In this document: piece after piece, positions 30,949 through 37,857 of the stretch
Position numbering within the stretch: the first letter of the stretch is position 1
Layout of the letters: each line of letters starts with the position of its first letter
Source of the DNA: Bog-473 sp036502025
GTDB taxonomy: Bacteria; Actinomycetota; Acidimicrobiia; Acidimicrobiales; RAAP-2
DNA: 37,857 bases
Reading direction: 5' to 3'
Assembly (NCBI GenBank): GCA_036502025.1
Contig: DASXZJ010000043.1
Span: 1-37,857, forward strand
Position numbers and translations under genes: made by a program
The notes under the pieces: model-generated
Database searches by the model: none
What the model saw: only the letters and a program-made list of their open reading frames with translations
What the model was told of the DNA's origin: nothing

Positions 30949-31655
30949 TAGAACCCCAAGTAGTGGTGTCGCAGGTCGCTGTCCGCCGCCACCACGTCGG
31001 CCGAATCAGACACCACCACCTCTCCGAGGTTGAGCACAATGGCCGACTGCGAGACCGACAGCGCACTGCGGGCGTTCTGCTCGACCAGCACGACGGTCAT
31101 CTCGGTCCCGGTGGTCTGCTCCAGCAGCAGCGCCATCAGCTGCGCGGTGATCAGGGGCGCCAGCCCCAACGACGGCTCGTCCAACAGAAGAAGCTTGGGC
31201 CGTGAGATCAACGCCCGCCCGATGACCAACATCTGGCGCTCGCCCCCCGAGAGCGTGGAGGCATGGCGGTGGTGCAGCGGGCCCAGTTGCGGGAATAATT
31301 CGTAGGTGTCCTCGATGGCCTTCTGACGGTCACGCCGCCCGATGCACCAGAGGGTGGCCAGGCGGAGGTTCTCCTCCACGGTCAACTCCTCGATGATGCC
31401 TCGCCCCTCGGGCACGTGCGCCACCCCGCGGCGCGCAATGCTTTCGACCGCGCGGCCGAGTAGCTCGTCCCCTCCGAACCGCACGGAGCCCGAACGTGGC
31501 CTGACCAATCCGGACATGGTCCGGAGCAACGTCGTCTTGCCGGCGCCGTTGGCACCCAGAATCGAGGTGATCCCACCGGGTTGCGCAGTGAAGGACACCG
31601 AGCGCAGGGCTTGCACCGCACCGTAGGACACGGTGAGATCGTTGACCTCAAGCAT
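30948..31655 (-). CDS. livF: Branched-chain amino acid ABC transporter ATPase LivF
   Basis: 235 residues. Walker A GANGAGKTT at 34-42, signature STLSGGERQ near 134-142, Walker B LLLLDEPSLGL, and the LivF-specific EGRGIIEELTVEENL. It drives import with LivG. The start at 31655 overlaps the livG end by 8 bp. Confidence 0.96.
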   Translation of the reverse strand: MLEVNDLTVSYGAVQALRSVSFTAQPGGITSILGANGAGKTTLLRTMSGLVRPRSGSVRFGGDELLGRAVESIARRGVAHVPEGRGIIEELTVEENLRLATLWCIGRRDRQKAIEDTYELFPQLGPLHHRHASTLSGGERQMLVIGRALISRPKLLLLDEPSLGLAPLITAQLMALLLEQTTGTEMTVVLVEQNARSALSVSQSAIVLNLGEVVVSDSADVVAADSDLRHHYLGF

Positions 31656-32469
31656 GCCGGGCTGCTTCCGCGACGGTCTGATCGACCACCTCGCCGAGGT
31701 ACGCCGTGGCCACGGCGGGAATGGCGCGGACGACCTCGGGCGTTCCGTCCGCGATGACCTGGCCGAAATTCAGGACGACCAACCGATCACAGACCGACAT
31801 GACCAGATCCATGTGGTGCTCGACCAGGAGGATACCCATGCGATTGCTCAGATGTCGGAGCAGCGCGCCGAGATCGCTCATCTCTTCGTTGGAGAGCCCG
31901 CTGGCCGGCTCGTCCAAGAGGAGCAGTCCCGGCTCGGCCATGAGGGCCCGCGCCAGGGCGGTGCGCTTCTGGATGGCATAGGGCAACATCGACGGGTAGT
32001 GACGGGCGTACCCACCGACACCGAATTCGTCGAGCAGCGCGCGGGCCCGCGCCGCCACCTGGCGTTCCTCCCGGCTGGAGCGCCAGAGACCGAGGAACGC
32101 CGAGCCCAGGTCACTCCGCACCCCGTTCTGCGCACCCACCATGACGTTCTCAAGGACGGTCAAGCCCGCGCAGAGGCCGACGCCTTGCAGGGTCCGGGCG
32201 ATCCCCAGTTTGGTGAGGTCATGGGGACGATGATGCGTAAGGGCTTTCCCGTTGAAGGTGACCGATCCCCCGATGGCTCGCACGAAGCCGGAGATGACGT
32301 TGAACAGCGTGGTCTTGCCCGCCCCGTTCGGTCCGATGACGCCGACGATCTCGCCCTTGACGGCGGACATCGAGACGCCGTCAAGGGCGAGGAGTCCGCC
32401 GAACCGGACGCTGAGCTCTTGGACGATGAGCCCTTGGCTGCCACCGATATCGAGCAGGTCACCCACCAC
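31648..32469 (-). CDS. livG: Branched-chain amino acid ABC transporter ATPase LivG
   Basis: 273 residues. Walker A GPNGAGKTT at 46-54, Walker B LLLLDEPASGL and switch His in VEHHMDL. The signature is degenerate: MLPYAIQKRTALARAL, where LivG normally has LPYGxQR and other ABC proteins LSGGQ. The GTG at 32469 is set by AGGAGG 10 nt upstream. It is the first gene of the operon, so unlike its neighbours it uses a classical Shine-Dalgarno and an untranslated leader. Confidence 0.95.
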   Translation of the reverse strand: MVGDLLDIGGSQGLIVQELSVRFGGLLALDGVSMSAVKGEIVGVIGPNGAGKTTLFNVISGFVRAIGGSVTFNGKALTHHRPHDLTKLGIARTLQGVGLCAGLTVLENVMVGAQNGVRSDLGSAFLGLWRSSREERQVAARARALLDEFGVGGYARHYPSMLPYAIQKRTALARALMAEPGLLLLDEPASGLSNEEMSDLGALLRHLSNRMGILLVEHHMDLVMSVCDRLVVLNFGQVIADGTPEVVRAIPAVATAYLGEVVDQTVAEAARHA

Positions 32470-32750
32470 GGGTCAGGCGCCTCCTGGCTAGCGCGTTCCC
32501 ACCGCGACAGAGGGGGAAGGCCACGCCCTTGACGCCACTGACCAGCAGGCCCCCCGGCATTGTCGGCGATACTACCGAGGACGCCCGTAACGTGCGCAGA
32601 CCAGGGACACCTGCTGGAATACGGGCAAGCTAACGTGCTGGGACATTGTCTGACCATGAGAACCGAGTCGGGACCATCTCACACGATCACTCGCCCGCAC
32701 GCGAACGTGTGGTGGCCACCCGGGGAACGGCACAGGAGGAACGCATCGCG
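32470..32750. promoter_or_regulatory. Divergent promoter region between livG and the lipoprotein gene
   Basis: The 281-bp gap contains no supported gene. On the minus strand a TAGTAT hexamer at 32574-32569 could start a leader of about 90 nt ending in the AGGAGG of livG; a -35 box is not clear. TAACGTGC occurs twice in direct orientation (32588-32595 and 32631-32638), possible regulator half-sites. AGGAGG at 32734-32739 is the ribosome site of the lipoprotein gene, 11 nt before GTG 32751. Confidence 0.4.
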
Positions 32751-33494
32751 GTGAGAATCCAGAACCGCCCGATTCGGTGGCTGGTCGGCAGCGCCGGGAC
32801 CCTGGCGGTGGCGGTGGTCCTGGCGGCCTGTGGTAACTCGGCGCCTCCACCCGCCGCCTCGACCGCGCACCTCCACTCCGTGCTCAACCCGGCTCCTTCG
32901 CCTCCTCCCGATTCGACCACCACGACGGCACCCGCGCCGTCGACCACCACGACGACGTCACGAAGCACCTCGACCACCAAGTCCACCTCGACCACCAAGC
33001 CTCCGACCAAGAAGTCCCCATCAACGTCGACGACCACGGCCCCGCCGTCGGCGACCACGACCCCGACCACCGACAGCCCGACGACCACCACTTCTCCCCC
33101 GCCACCGACGACCACGACGACGACCACGCTGCCCGGCTCGGTTCTGGTCGAAGCCACCCAGACCAACCTGGGCTTCGTCCTGGCGACGTCCAGCGGTCAG
33201 ATCCTCTACCTCCTGACCGGCGATTCGACGACGCAGTCGAATTGTGTGTTCCCGTGCACCTTCATCTGGACGCCGCTCACCACCACCGGCGCCGGTGTGG
33301 CCCGAGGTGGTCCGAGCCAGTCGTTGCTGGGCACGATCCGTCTACCCAGCGGAACCCTGCAGGTGACCTACGCCGGTCACCCGCTTTACACCCACACTGG
33401 TGAACAAGCCGGCCAAACCACCGGCGAGGGTGTCAACTTGTTCGACGGGACGGGCTACGTGGTGTCGGCGTCGAACGGTGCGGCTGTCACCTAA
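32751..33494 (+). CDS. Lipoprotein with Thr/Pro linker and secreted-repeat (PF03640-like) domain
   Basis: 247 residues. A signal peptide ends in the lipobox LAAC with Cys27, so it should be anchored to the outer face of the membrane. Residues 32-130 are an extended Thr/Ser/Pro linker with runs of Thr. The C-terminal 115 residues resemble the PF03640 secreted repeat (COG4315): GFVLATSSGQILYLLTGD, a Cys165/Cys169 pair probably forming a disulfide, then a second unit LQVTYAGHPLYTHTGE. Function of the family is unknown. GTG 32751 is preceded by AGGAGG; upstream in-frame starts are not supported. The TAA overlaps the stop of the E2 gene on the other strand. Confidence 0.85.
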   Translation: MRIQNRPIRWLVGSAGTLAVAVVLAACGNSAPPPAASTAHLHSVLNPAPSPPPDSTTTTAPAPSTTTTTSRSTSTTKSTSTTKPPTKKSPSTSTTTAPPSATTTPTTDSPTTTTSPPPPTTTTTTTLPGSVLVEATQTNLGFVLATSSGQILYLLTGDSTTQSNCVFPCTFIWTPLTTTGAGVARGGPSQSLLGTIRLPSGTLQVTYAGHPLYTHTGEQAGQTTGEGVNLFDGTGYVVSASNGAAVT

Positions 33495-34723
33495 CTCAAC
33501 GCGATGAGGTAGGTCGGATCCGAGAGGGTGCGGGCCACGTCGGCCAGGAAACGAGAACCCTGCTCGCCGTCGACGAGTCGGTGATCGAACGAGAGGCCCA
33601 GGGTCGTCACCGAACGCAGGGCGATGCCGCCCTCGTACTCCCAGGGCCGGCGTCGAACCGCCCCGAAACAGAGAATGGCGGCCTCACCGGGGTTGAGGAT
33701 CGGCGTCCCGGCATCGATCCCGAAGACGCCAATGTTGGTGATGGTGATGGTGCCGCCCTCCAGCACCGCCGGTCCGCACTTCCCCTCCTTGGCGGCCTCG
33801 GTGAGCTCGGACAAAGCGACGGCCAGCTCGCGCAGACCGAGGCGGTGAGCCTCCTTGATGTTGGGCACCATGAGACCCCGCGGCGTTGCCGCGGCGATCC
33901 CGAGGTTGACGTAGTGCTTGGTGACGATTTCCCCACGGGCTTCGTCCCAGCTCGAGTTGAGGCTCGGGTTATCGCGCAGCGCGAGCAGGGTCGCCCGGGC
34001 CAACAGGGCGAGCGGGGTGAGGCGTACTTTCTCGAACACCACATTGCTCCGCAGCCGTTCCAGCAGCTCCATGGTCGGCGTGATATCGATCGTCACGAAC
34101 TCGGTAACGTGCGGCGCCGTGAAGGCGCTCTGCACCATCGCCTGGGCCGTGAGCTTGCGGACCCCCTTGATCGGCGTGCGCGTCTCCCGTTCTCCCCCCA
34201 TCTCGGGAGCCACGGCGACCGGGGGCCCGCTGCCGCCGGTGCGCGCCAGGACATCCTCGCGGGTGATCAGTCCGTCGTCACCGCTGCCCTGAACGTCGGC
34301 CAGATCGACACCCAGTTGGCGAGCCAGGTACCGCACCGGTGGCTTGGCCATCACCGGGGCCTCCACGTCGCTCGATTTCTTCGACGTGGCGCGATGCCGG
34401 CGGCTCGGAGCGGCGTGCGAGGGTCCGTAGCCCACCAGCATGGCGGTCCGCTCGCCACCCGATGCCATCTCTGTCCCGGCCGCCACCGTGATGGAGATGA
34501 TGGGAGCACCCACCGCGACGGTGGTCCCCTCCTCCACCAACAGCTCGGCCACCTGACCTGCGAACGGCGAGGGGAGTTCCACCACCGCCTTCTCGGTTTC
34601 GACCTCGGCCAGGGTCTGGTTGAGCACGATCTCATCCCCGGTGGCCACGTGCCAGCGGACCAGTTCGGCCTCGATCAGGCCTTCTCCCAGATCGGGGAGC
34701 TCGAAGGTCCTCCGATCGGTCAT
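33491..34723 (-). CDS. Dihydrolipoyl acyltransferase (E2) of a 2-oxoacid dehydrogenase complex
   Basis: 410 residues. One lipoyl domain (lipoyl Lys45 in VETEKAVVE), a Ser/Lys/Pro linker, an E1/E3-binding peripheral domain (RYLARQLGVDL at about 130-140) and the catalytic domain ending in FDHRLVDG with His381 and Asp385. It passes acyl groups to CoA. Branched-chain substrates are inferred from the liv operon beside it and the closeness to Bkd-type E1 genes; pyruvate remains possible. ATG 34723 overlaps the E1beta stop (ATGA); the longer in-frame extension is Arg/Pro-rich and spurious. Confidence 0.93.
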   Translation of the reverse strand: MTDRRTFELPDLGEGLIEAELVRWHVATGDEIVLNQTLAEVETEKAVVELPSPFAGQVAELLVEEGTTVAVGAPIISITVAAGTEMASGGERTAMLVGYGPSHAAPSRRHRATSKKSSDVEAPVMAKPPVRYLARQLGVDLADVQGSGDDGLITREDVLARTGGSGPPVAVAPEMGGERETRTPIKGVRKLTAQAMVQSAFTAPHVTEFVTIDITPTMELLERLRSNVVFEKVRLTPLALLARATLLALRDNPSLNSSWDEARGEIVTKHYVNLGIAAATPRGLMVPNIKEAHRLGLRELAVALSELTEAAKEGKCGPAVLEGGTITITNIGVFGIDAGTPILNPGEAAILCFGAVRRRPWEYEGGIALRSVTTLGLSFDHRLVDGEQGSRFLADVARTLSDPTYLIALS

Positions 34724-35697
34724 ATGGCGAGCGACCGGTCCACCGCGTCCAAGATGCGGTCGACGTCGGGAAGGAAATGCTCCTCCAGTTTCGCCGGAGG
34801 GTAGGGAGTGGCGAATCCACCCACCCGCAACACGGGGGCTTCGAGGTGGTAGAAGCACCGCTCCGTGATGCGAGCCGCAATCTCGGCTCCGAGACCCAGA
34901 AACACCGAGGCTTCGTGCACCACCACCAGGCGACCGGTCCGGCGCACCGAGGCTTCAATAGTGTCGAAGTCAATCGGTGAGAGCGAGCGCAGATCGATGA
35001 CCTCGAGAGAGACGCCTTCCTCCGCCGCCACCCCAGCCGCCACCACCGCGATGGCGGCCAGTGGCCCGTACGTGGCGATGGTGATGTCCCCACCGTCGAC
35101 CACCGTCCTGGCCCGGTGCAATGGCAACGAGGGATCGGCATCCTGGTCCACGTCGCCCCTCTCCCAGTACCGACGCTTGGGCTCGAAGAAGATCACCGGG
35201 TCGTCCGAAGCCACCGCCTGTTGGATCATCTGATAGCCGTCCGCCGCGTTGCTGCAGGTGACCACCCGTAGTCCGGCGGTGTGGGCGAAGTACGCCTCGG
35301 GCGACTCCGAATGGTGCTCGACGGCGCCGATGCCGCCGCCGTAGGGCACCCGGATGGTCAGCGGCATCTTGACGCGACCCTTGGTGCGGTAGTGCAGCTT
35401 CGCCACCTGGGACACGATCTGGTCAAAGGCCGGGTAGATGAAGCCGTCGAACTGGATCTCACAGACGGGGCGGTAGCCCCGCATGGCCAGGCCGACCGCG
35501 GTCCCGACGATGCCCGACTCAGCCAACGGCATGTCCATGACCCGGTGCTCGCCGAAATCTTTCTGCAGTCCCTCGGTGACCCGGAAGACACCTCCGAGCT
35601 TGCCGATGTCCTCACCCATGAGGATGACCTTGGGGTCGGCTTCCAAGGCGCGCCGTAGACCGGCATTGAGTGCCTTGCCCAAGGCCAGGGGGGTCAC
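34720..35697 (-). CDS. 2-oxoacid dehydrogenase E1 beta subunit
   Basis: 325 residues with the transketolase-like pyrimidine domain (MGEDIGKLGGVFRVTEGLQKDFG, the Glu activates thiamine diphosphate), IRVPYGGGIGAVEHHSES, and the C-terminal domain with DLRSLSPIDFDTI. With E1alpha it forms the heterotetramer that decarboxylates branched-chain 2-oxoacids. GTG 35697 overlaps the E1alpha stop (GTGA); the longer in-frame extension lies inside E1alpha. Confidence 0.95.
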   Translation of the reverse strand: MTPLALGKALNAGLRRALEADPKVILMGEDIGKLGGVFRVTEGLQKDFGEHRVMDMPLAESGIVGTAVGLAMRGYRPVCEIQFDGFIYPAFDQIVSQVAKLHYRTKGRVKMPLTIRVPYGGGIGAVEHHSESPEAYFAHTAGLRVVTCSNAADGYQMIQQAVASDDPVIFFEPKRRYWERGDVDQDADPSLPLHRARTVVDGGDITIATYGPLAAIAVVAAGVAAEEGVSLEVIDLRSLSPIDFDTIEASVRRTGRLVVVHEASVFLGLGAEIAARITERCFYHLEAPVLRVGGFATPYPPAKLEEHFLPDVDRILDAVDRSLAI

Positions 35698-36839
35698 GAG
35701 TCCTCCGATCTCGCGAGGTACTCGGCGAACTGAGCTCGTTCTTCCTCGATGAGGGGATGGTCCTCTTCGTACACCTCGTCGAGGAGCGACATCGGTGGTG
35801 CTTCCACGGTGTGGAGGCACCCGAGCCGAAGCGCAGCCGCCATCCGGTTGGCCTCGTCGTCGATATGCGCCAGGTGCTCATCACTGACGAGGGACTCACG
35901 TTCGAGCAAGGCCCTGACGCGGGCCAGCGGATCCTTGGCCCGCCAGAGGTCCTCCTCGGCCGCGGTCCGATACCTCGACGGATCATCTGACGTGGTGTGC
36001 GGGCCCATGCGATAGGTCACGGCCTCGATGAGAGTCGGCCCCTGTCCCGAATGCGCCCGTTCGAGGGCCAGGCGTGTGGCGGCCAGCACGGCGAGTACAT
36101 CATTGCCATCGACCTGGATGCTGGGGACTCCGAACCCTTCACCCCGCTGGGTGATGGTGGAGTGGGCCTGCAGACCCACCGGTTCGGAGATGGCCCATTG
36201 GTTGTTCTGGCAGAAGAAGACCACGGGCGCTTGAAAGCTCGCCGCGATCTCCAGCGCCTCGGAGATGTCACCTTGACTGGTGGCGCCGTCGCCGAAGTAG
36301 GCCATGGAGGCGCTGGTGGCGCCATCGTGCTGAATGCCGATGGCGTATCCGGTGGCGTGAAGGGCCTGTGCGCCCACGATGATGGCCGGTGTGGCCATGC
36401 CGAACTCGAAGGGATCCCAACCCGACAGGGTAGAACCGCGCCAAAGTCGCAGCAGCATGACGGGATCGATCCCACGGCAGTACGCCACGGCGTGCTCGCG
36501 GTAGCTGCCGAACACGAAATCATCGTCGTGCAGCGCCCTCGCCGAACCGATCTGAGCCGCTTCCTGGCCCAGAAGAGGGGCCCACAGCGCCAGTTCGCCC
36601 TGCCGTTGGAGGGCCGTCGCCTCGGTGTCGATCCGGCGGACCACCACCAGGTCCTGGTAGAGCGACCGCAATCGGTCGCCATCGACATCGGCGACCCACG
36701 GCCAGAACTCGGGACTGTCGGTCCGCGCCCCGTCAGGCCCAATGAGCTGGACCAGTTCAGGCGCCGGCGCTCGCTCTTCGGAGTGCCGGGAGAACGCATC
36801 GAGCGCCAGCGCAGATCCGTAGGGGGACTCACCCGTCAT
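35694..36839 (-). CDS. 2-oxoacid dehydrogenase E1 alpha subunit
   Basis: 381 residues. The thiamine diphosphate motif runs from GDG (183-185) to N213 (FFGDGATSQGD ... CQNNQWAIS). An N-terminal segment of about 45 residues with VQLIGPDG resembles the BCKDH type rather than pyruvate dehydrogenase. A phosphorylation loop-like YRMGPHTTSDDPSRYR is present. ATG 36839 is chosen because upstream in-frame sequence is Ser/Arg-rich and reaches into the divergent promoter region. It is the first gene of E1alpha-E1beta-E2; no E3 gene lies in the window. Confidence 0.94.
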   Translation of the reverse strand: MTGESPYGSALALDAFSRHSEERAPAPELVQLIGPDGARTDSPEFWPWVADVDGDRLRSLYQDLVVVRRIDTEATALQRQGELALWAPLLGQEAAQIGSARALHDDDFVFGSYREHAVAYCRGIDPVMLLRLWRGSTLSGWDPFEFGMATPAIIVGAQALHATGYAIGIQHDGATSASMAYFGDGATSQGDISEALEIAASFQAPVVFFCQNNQWAISEPVGLQAHSTITQRGEGFGVPSIQVDGNDVLAVLAATRLALERAHSGQGPTLIEAVTYRMGPHTTSDDPSRYRTAAEEDLWRAKDPLARVRALLERESLVSDEHLAHIDDEANRMAAALRLGCLHTVEAPPMSLLDEVYEEDHPLIEEERAQFAEYLARSEDS

Positions 36840-37028
36840 CGGCCCGTCAGCCCCTGCCAGCTTCTCGTAGGTTCGGGTGTGTGCTGCGTTGTCACGAGAC
36901 CATCTCCCGGGGCGGCCAGACGAAATCTCCGATGTCGTTACCGTGGCACTTCTCTGCCCACCGGGGAGGTTTTCCACACGAAATCCTCTCCACGGGCTCG
37001 ATTATGGGTGCTTTCTTGCGTCAGCTCG

Positions 37029-37034
37029 TAGCAT
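37029..37034 (+). promoter_or_regulatory. -10 hexamer before a possible leader peptide
   Basis: TAGCAT, 5 nt, then the ATG at 37040. The rest of the 247-bp divergent gap (36840-37028), including whatever drives the E1alpha gene, shows no clear element. Confidence 0.4.
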
Positions 37035-37039
37035 TCGAG

Positions 37040-37090
37040 ATGCCGACCACCAGGGCCGCCGTGAAGCGCACCCTCCGAGCTCGCCCGTGA
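37040..37090 (+). CDS. Possible 16-codon leader peptide overlapping the YkgJ-type gene
   Basis: ATG at 37040 opens a 16-residue reading frame (MPTTRAAVKRTLRARP) whose TGA at 37088-37090 overlaps the GTG start of the next gene as GTGA. It is basic, with five Lys/Arg residues. It could couple translation of the downstream gene from a leaderless start. Evidence is position only, so it may be chance. Confidence 0.35.
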   Translation: MPTTRAAVKRTLRARP

Positions 37091-37743
37091 CCGACGACGA
37101 CCCGCTCGACGCCGGCCCCTTCTCCACGTGGGTGGCCGGCATCCAGGCGGCCCTGAGAGGCGAGCGGGACTCCGACGTCCCGTGCGGGGGGTGCACGGCC
37201 TGCTGCCGGTCGTCCCAGTTCGTCCACATCGGCCCGGAGGAAGTCGACACCCTCTCGCATATTCCCGACGAGCTGGTGTTCCCGGCACCCCGGCTTCCCG
37301 ACGGCCATGTCCTCCTGGGTTACGACGAACAAGGGCGCTGCCCGATGCTGACCGAGGCCGGGTGCTCAATTTACGAGCACCGACCGAAGACCTGCCGCAC
37401 GTACGACTGCCGGATCTTTCCGGCGGCCGGGATCGACGCGTCCGACGGAGCGCCGGGCGTCATCGCCCAACAGACGAAACGCTGGAGCTTCAGCTATGCG
37501 GACCAGACGGACCAGACCGAGCATCTCTCGATTCGCGCTGCCGCCAGTTTTCTGGCCGAGCATCCCGACCTCGTGTCGCCATCCGGGCCGGCGCCGAGCG
37601 CGACGCACCGCGCCCTCTTGGCCATCGAGATCCACGACGCCTTTCGAGGCCATGACGCGTCAGGAGAAATGGTCCAGGTCGCTCCGACACCTGAGGCGGT
37701 TCAGGTCGCGCTTTCGCGGCGGCCATATCCCGACCCAACCTGA
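37087..37743 (+). CDS. YkgJ-type cysteine-cluster protein
   Basis: 218 residues. Cysteines are C33, C36, C39 and C40 (PCGGCTACC), C85 (GRCPML), C93 (AGCSIY), C103 and C108 (PKTCRTYDCRIF), the pattern of PF03692 (YkgJ), which binds zinc or an Fe-S cluster. The biochemical role of the family is unclear to me. The GTG at 37087 follows the small leader frame; an in-frame ORF further upstream is not supported. It ends 12 bp before a convergent partial gene. Confidence 0.88.
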   Translation: MTDDDPLDAGPFSTWVAGIQAALRGERDSDVPCGGCTACCRSSQFVHIGPEEVDTLSHIPDELVFPAPRLPDGHVLLGYDEQGRCPMLTEAGCSIYEHRPKTCRTYDCRIFPAAGIDASDGAPGVIAQQTKRWSFSYADQTDQTEHLSIRAAASFLAEHPDLVSPSGPAPSATHRALLAIEIHDAFRGHDASGEMVQVAPTPEAVQVALSRRPYPDPT

Positions 37744-37755
37744 CGGCGACCCGGG

Positions 37756-37857
37756 CTACCCCGTAGGCACCGCTCCGACGATCTCGATCACGTCGACCCC
37801 GATGCCAGCAGGGTGCCCGAAGAATCCCGAAGGATCGCCGCTCACCGGCGGCCGGGC
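37756..37857 (-). CDS. C-terminal fragment, possibly a VOC/epimerase-like protein
   Basis: The last 33 residues of a leftward gene, ending at TAG 37756-37758 and cut by the window edge. The tail FFGHPAGIGVDVIEIV resembles the HP...GVxxEL end of methylmalonyl-CoA epimerase and other VOC-fold proteins. An epimerase would fit valine and isoleucine breakdown beside the 2-oxoacid dehydrogenase, but the fragment is too short to be sure. Confidence 0.35.
   Translation of the reverse strand, partial: ARPPVSGDPSGFFGHPAGIGVDVIEIVGAVPTG

Noticed and set aside
32920..33130. GACCACCACGACG runs as a DNA satellite
   Set aside because: They encode the Thr/Pro/Ser linker of a lipoprotein; unit length varies and the frame is kept.

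Overview
The window is very GC-rich, densely packed chromosomal DNA from an actinobacterium. Gene order from der/cmk/rluB/scpB/scpA through xerD, a Nudix gene, pyrG, recN, nadK, tlyA and a HAD phosphatase gene follows the Mycobacterium tuberculosis Rv1713-Rv1692 block as I recall it. The aroA-cmk fusion, the many short overlaps, the GTG/TTG starts and the branched-chain amino acid genes fit an uncultured Acidimicrobiia-like lineage. That placement is inference; no rRNA or tRNA gene is present to settle it.

Layout. 1-1.6 kb: end of a secreted phosphoesterase, a gamma-carbonic-anhydrase-like protein and a small zinc-ribbon membrane protein. 1.6-5.1 kb: DUF512 radical-SAM protein and Der GTPase, plus an SRPBCC protein. 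5.1-9.8 kb: ispH, then an accessory stretch (HD-domain protein with a di-iron oxygenase-like ligand set, GT2 glycosyltransferase, alpha/beta hydrolase behind a perfect palindrome, SRPBCC protein, DUF4242-adenylate cyclase). 9.8-16.4 kb: two leftward units, aroH-tyrA-aroA/cmk-plsC (aromatic amino acid, CMP and phospholipid precursors) and scpA-scpB-rluB (chromosome condensation and rRNA modification). 16.5-18.8 kb: trpS, site-2 protease, DksA-like protein. 18.8-27.4 kb: pyrG-Nudix-xerD, the HAD/histone-like/tlyA/nadK/recN series, a small PH-like protein and a 37-aa basic protein. 27.5-32.5 kb: complete livGFHMK branched-chain amino acid ABC importer. 32.7-36.8 kb: a lipoprotein and the E1alpha-E1beta-E2 genes of a branched-chain 2-oxoacid dehydrogenase-like complex, so import and catabolism of Leu/Ile/Val sit side by side. 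37.0-37.9 kb: a YkgJ-type cysteine-cluster protein and a partial gene.

The strongest pattern beyond the genes is regulatory. Eleven transcription units start with a TANNNT hexamer followed after only 6-8 nt by the start codon, which is the arrangement of leaderless mRNAs; a twelfth, with a 5-nt gap, precedes a possible 16-codon leader peptide. Genes inside operons instead use Shine-Dalgarno sites or ATGA/GTGA/CTGA stop-start overlaps. One of these, a CTG start for tlyA, appears to be needed to include its S4 domain. No CRISPR array, insertion sequence, prophage or obvious defence system is visible. No stretch over 300 bases lacks a gene.
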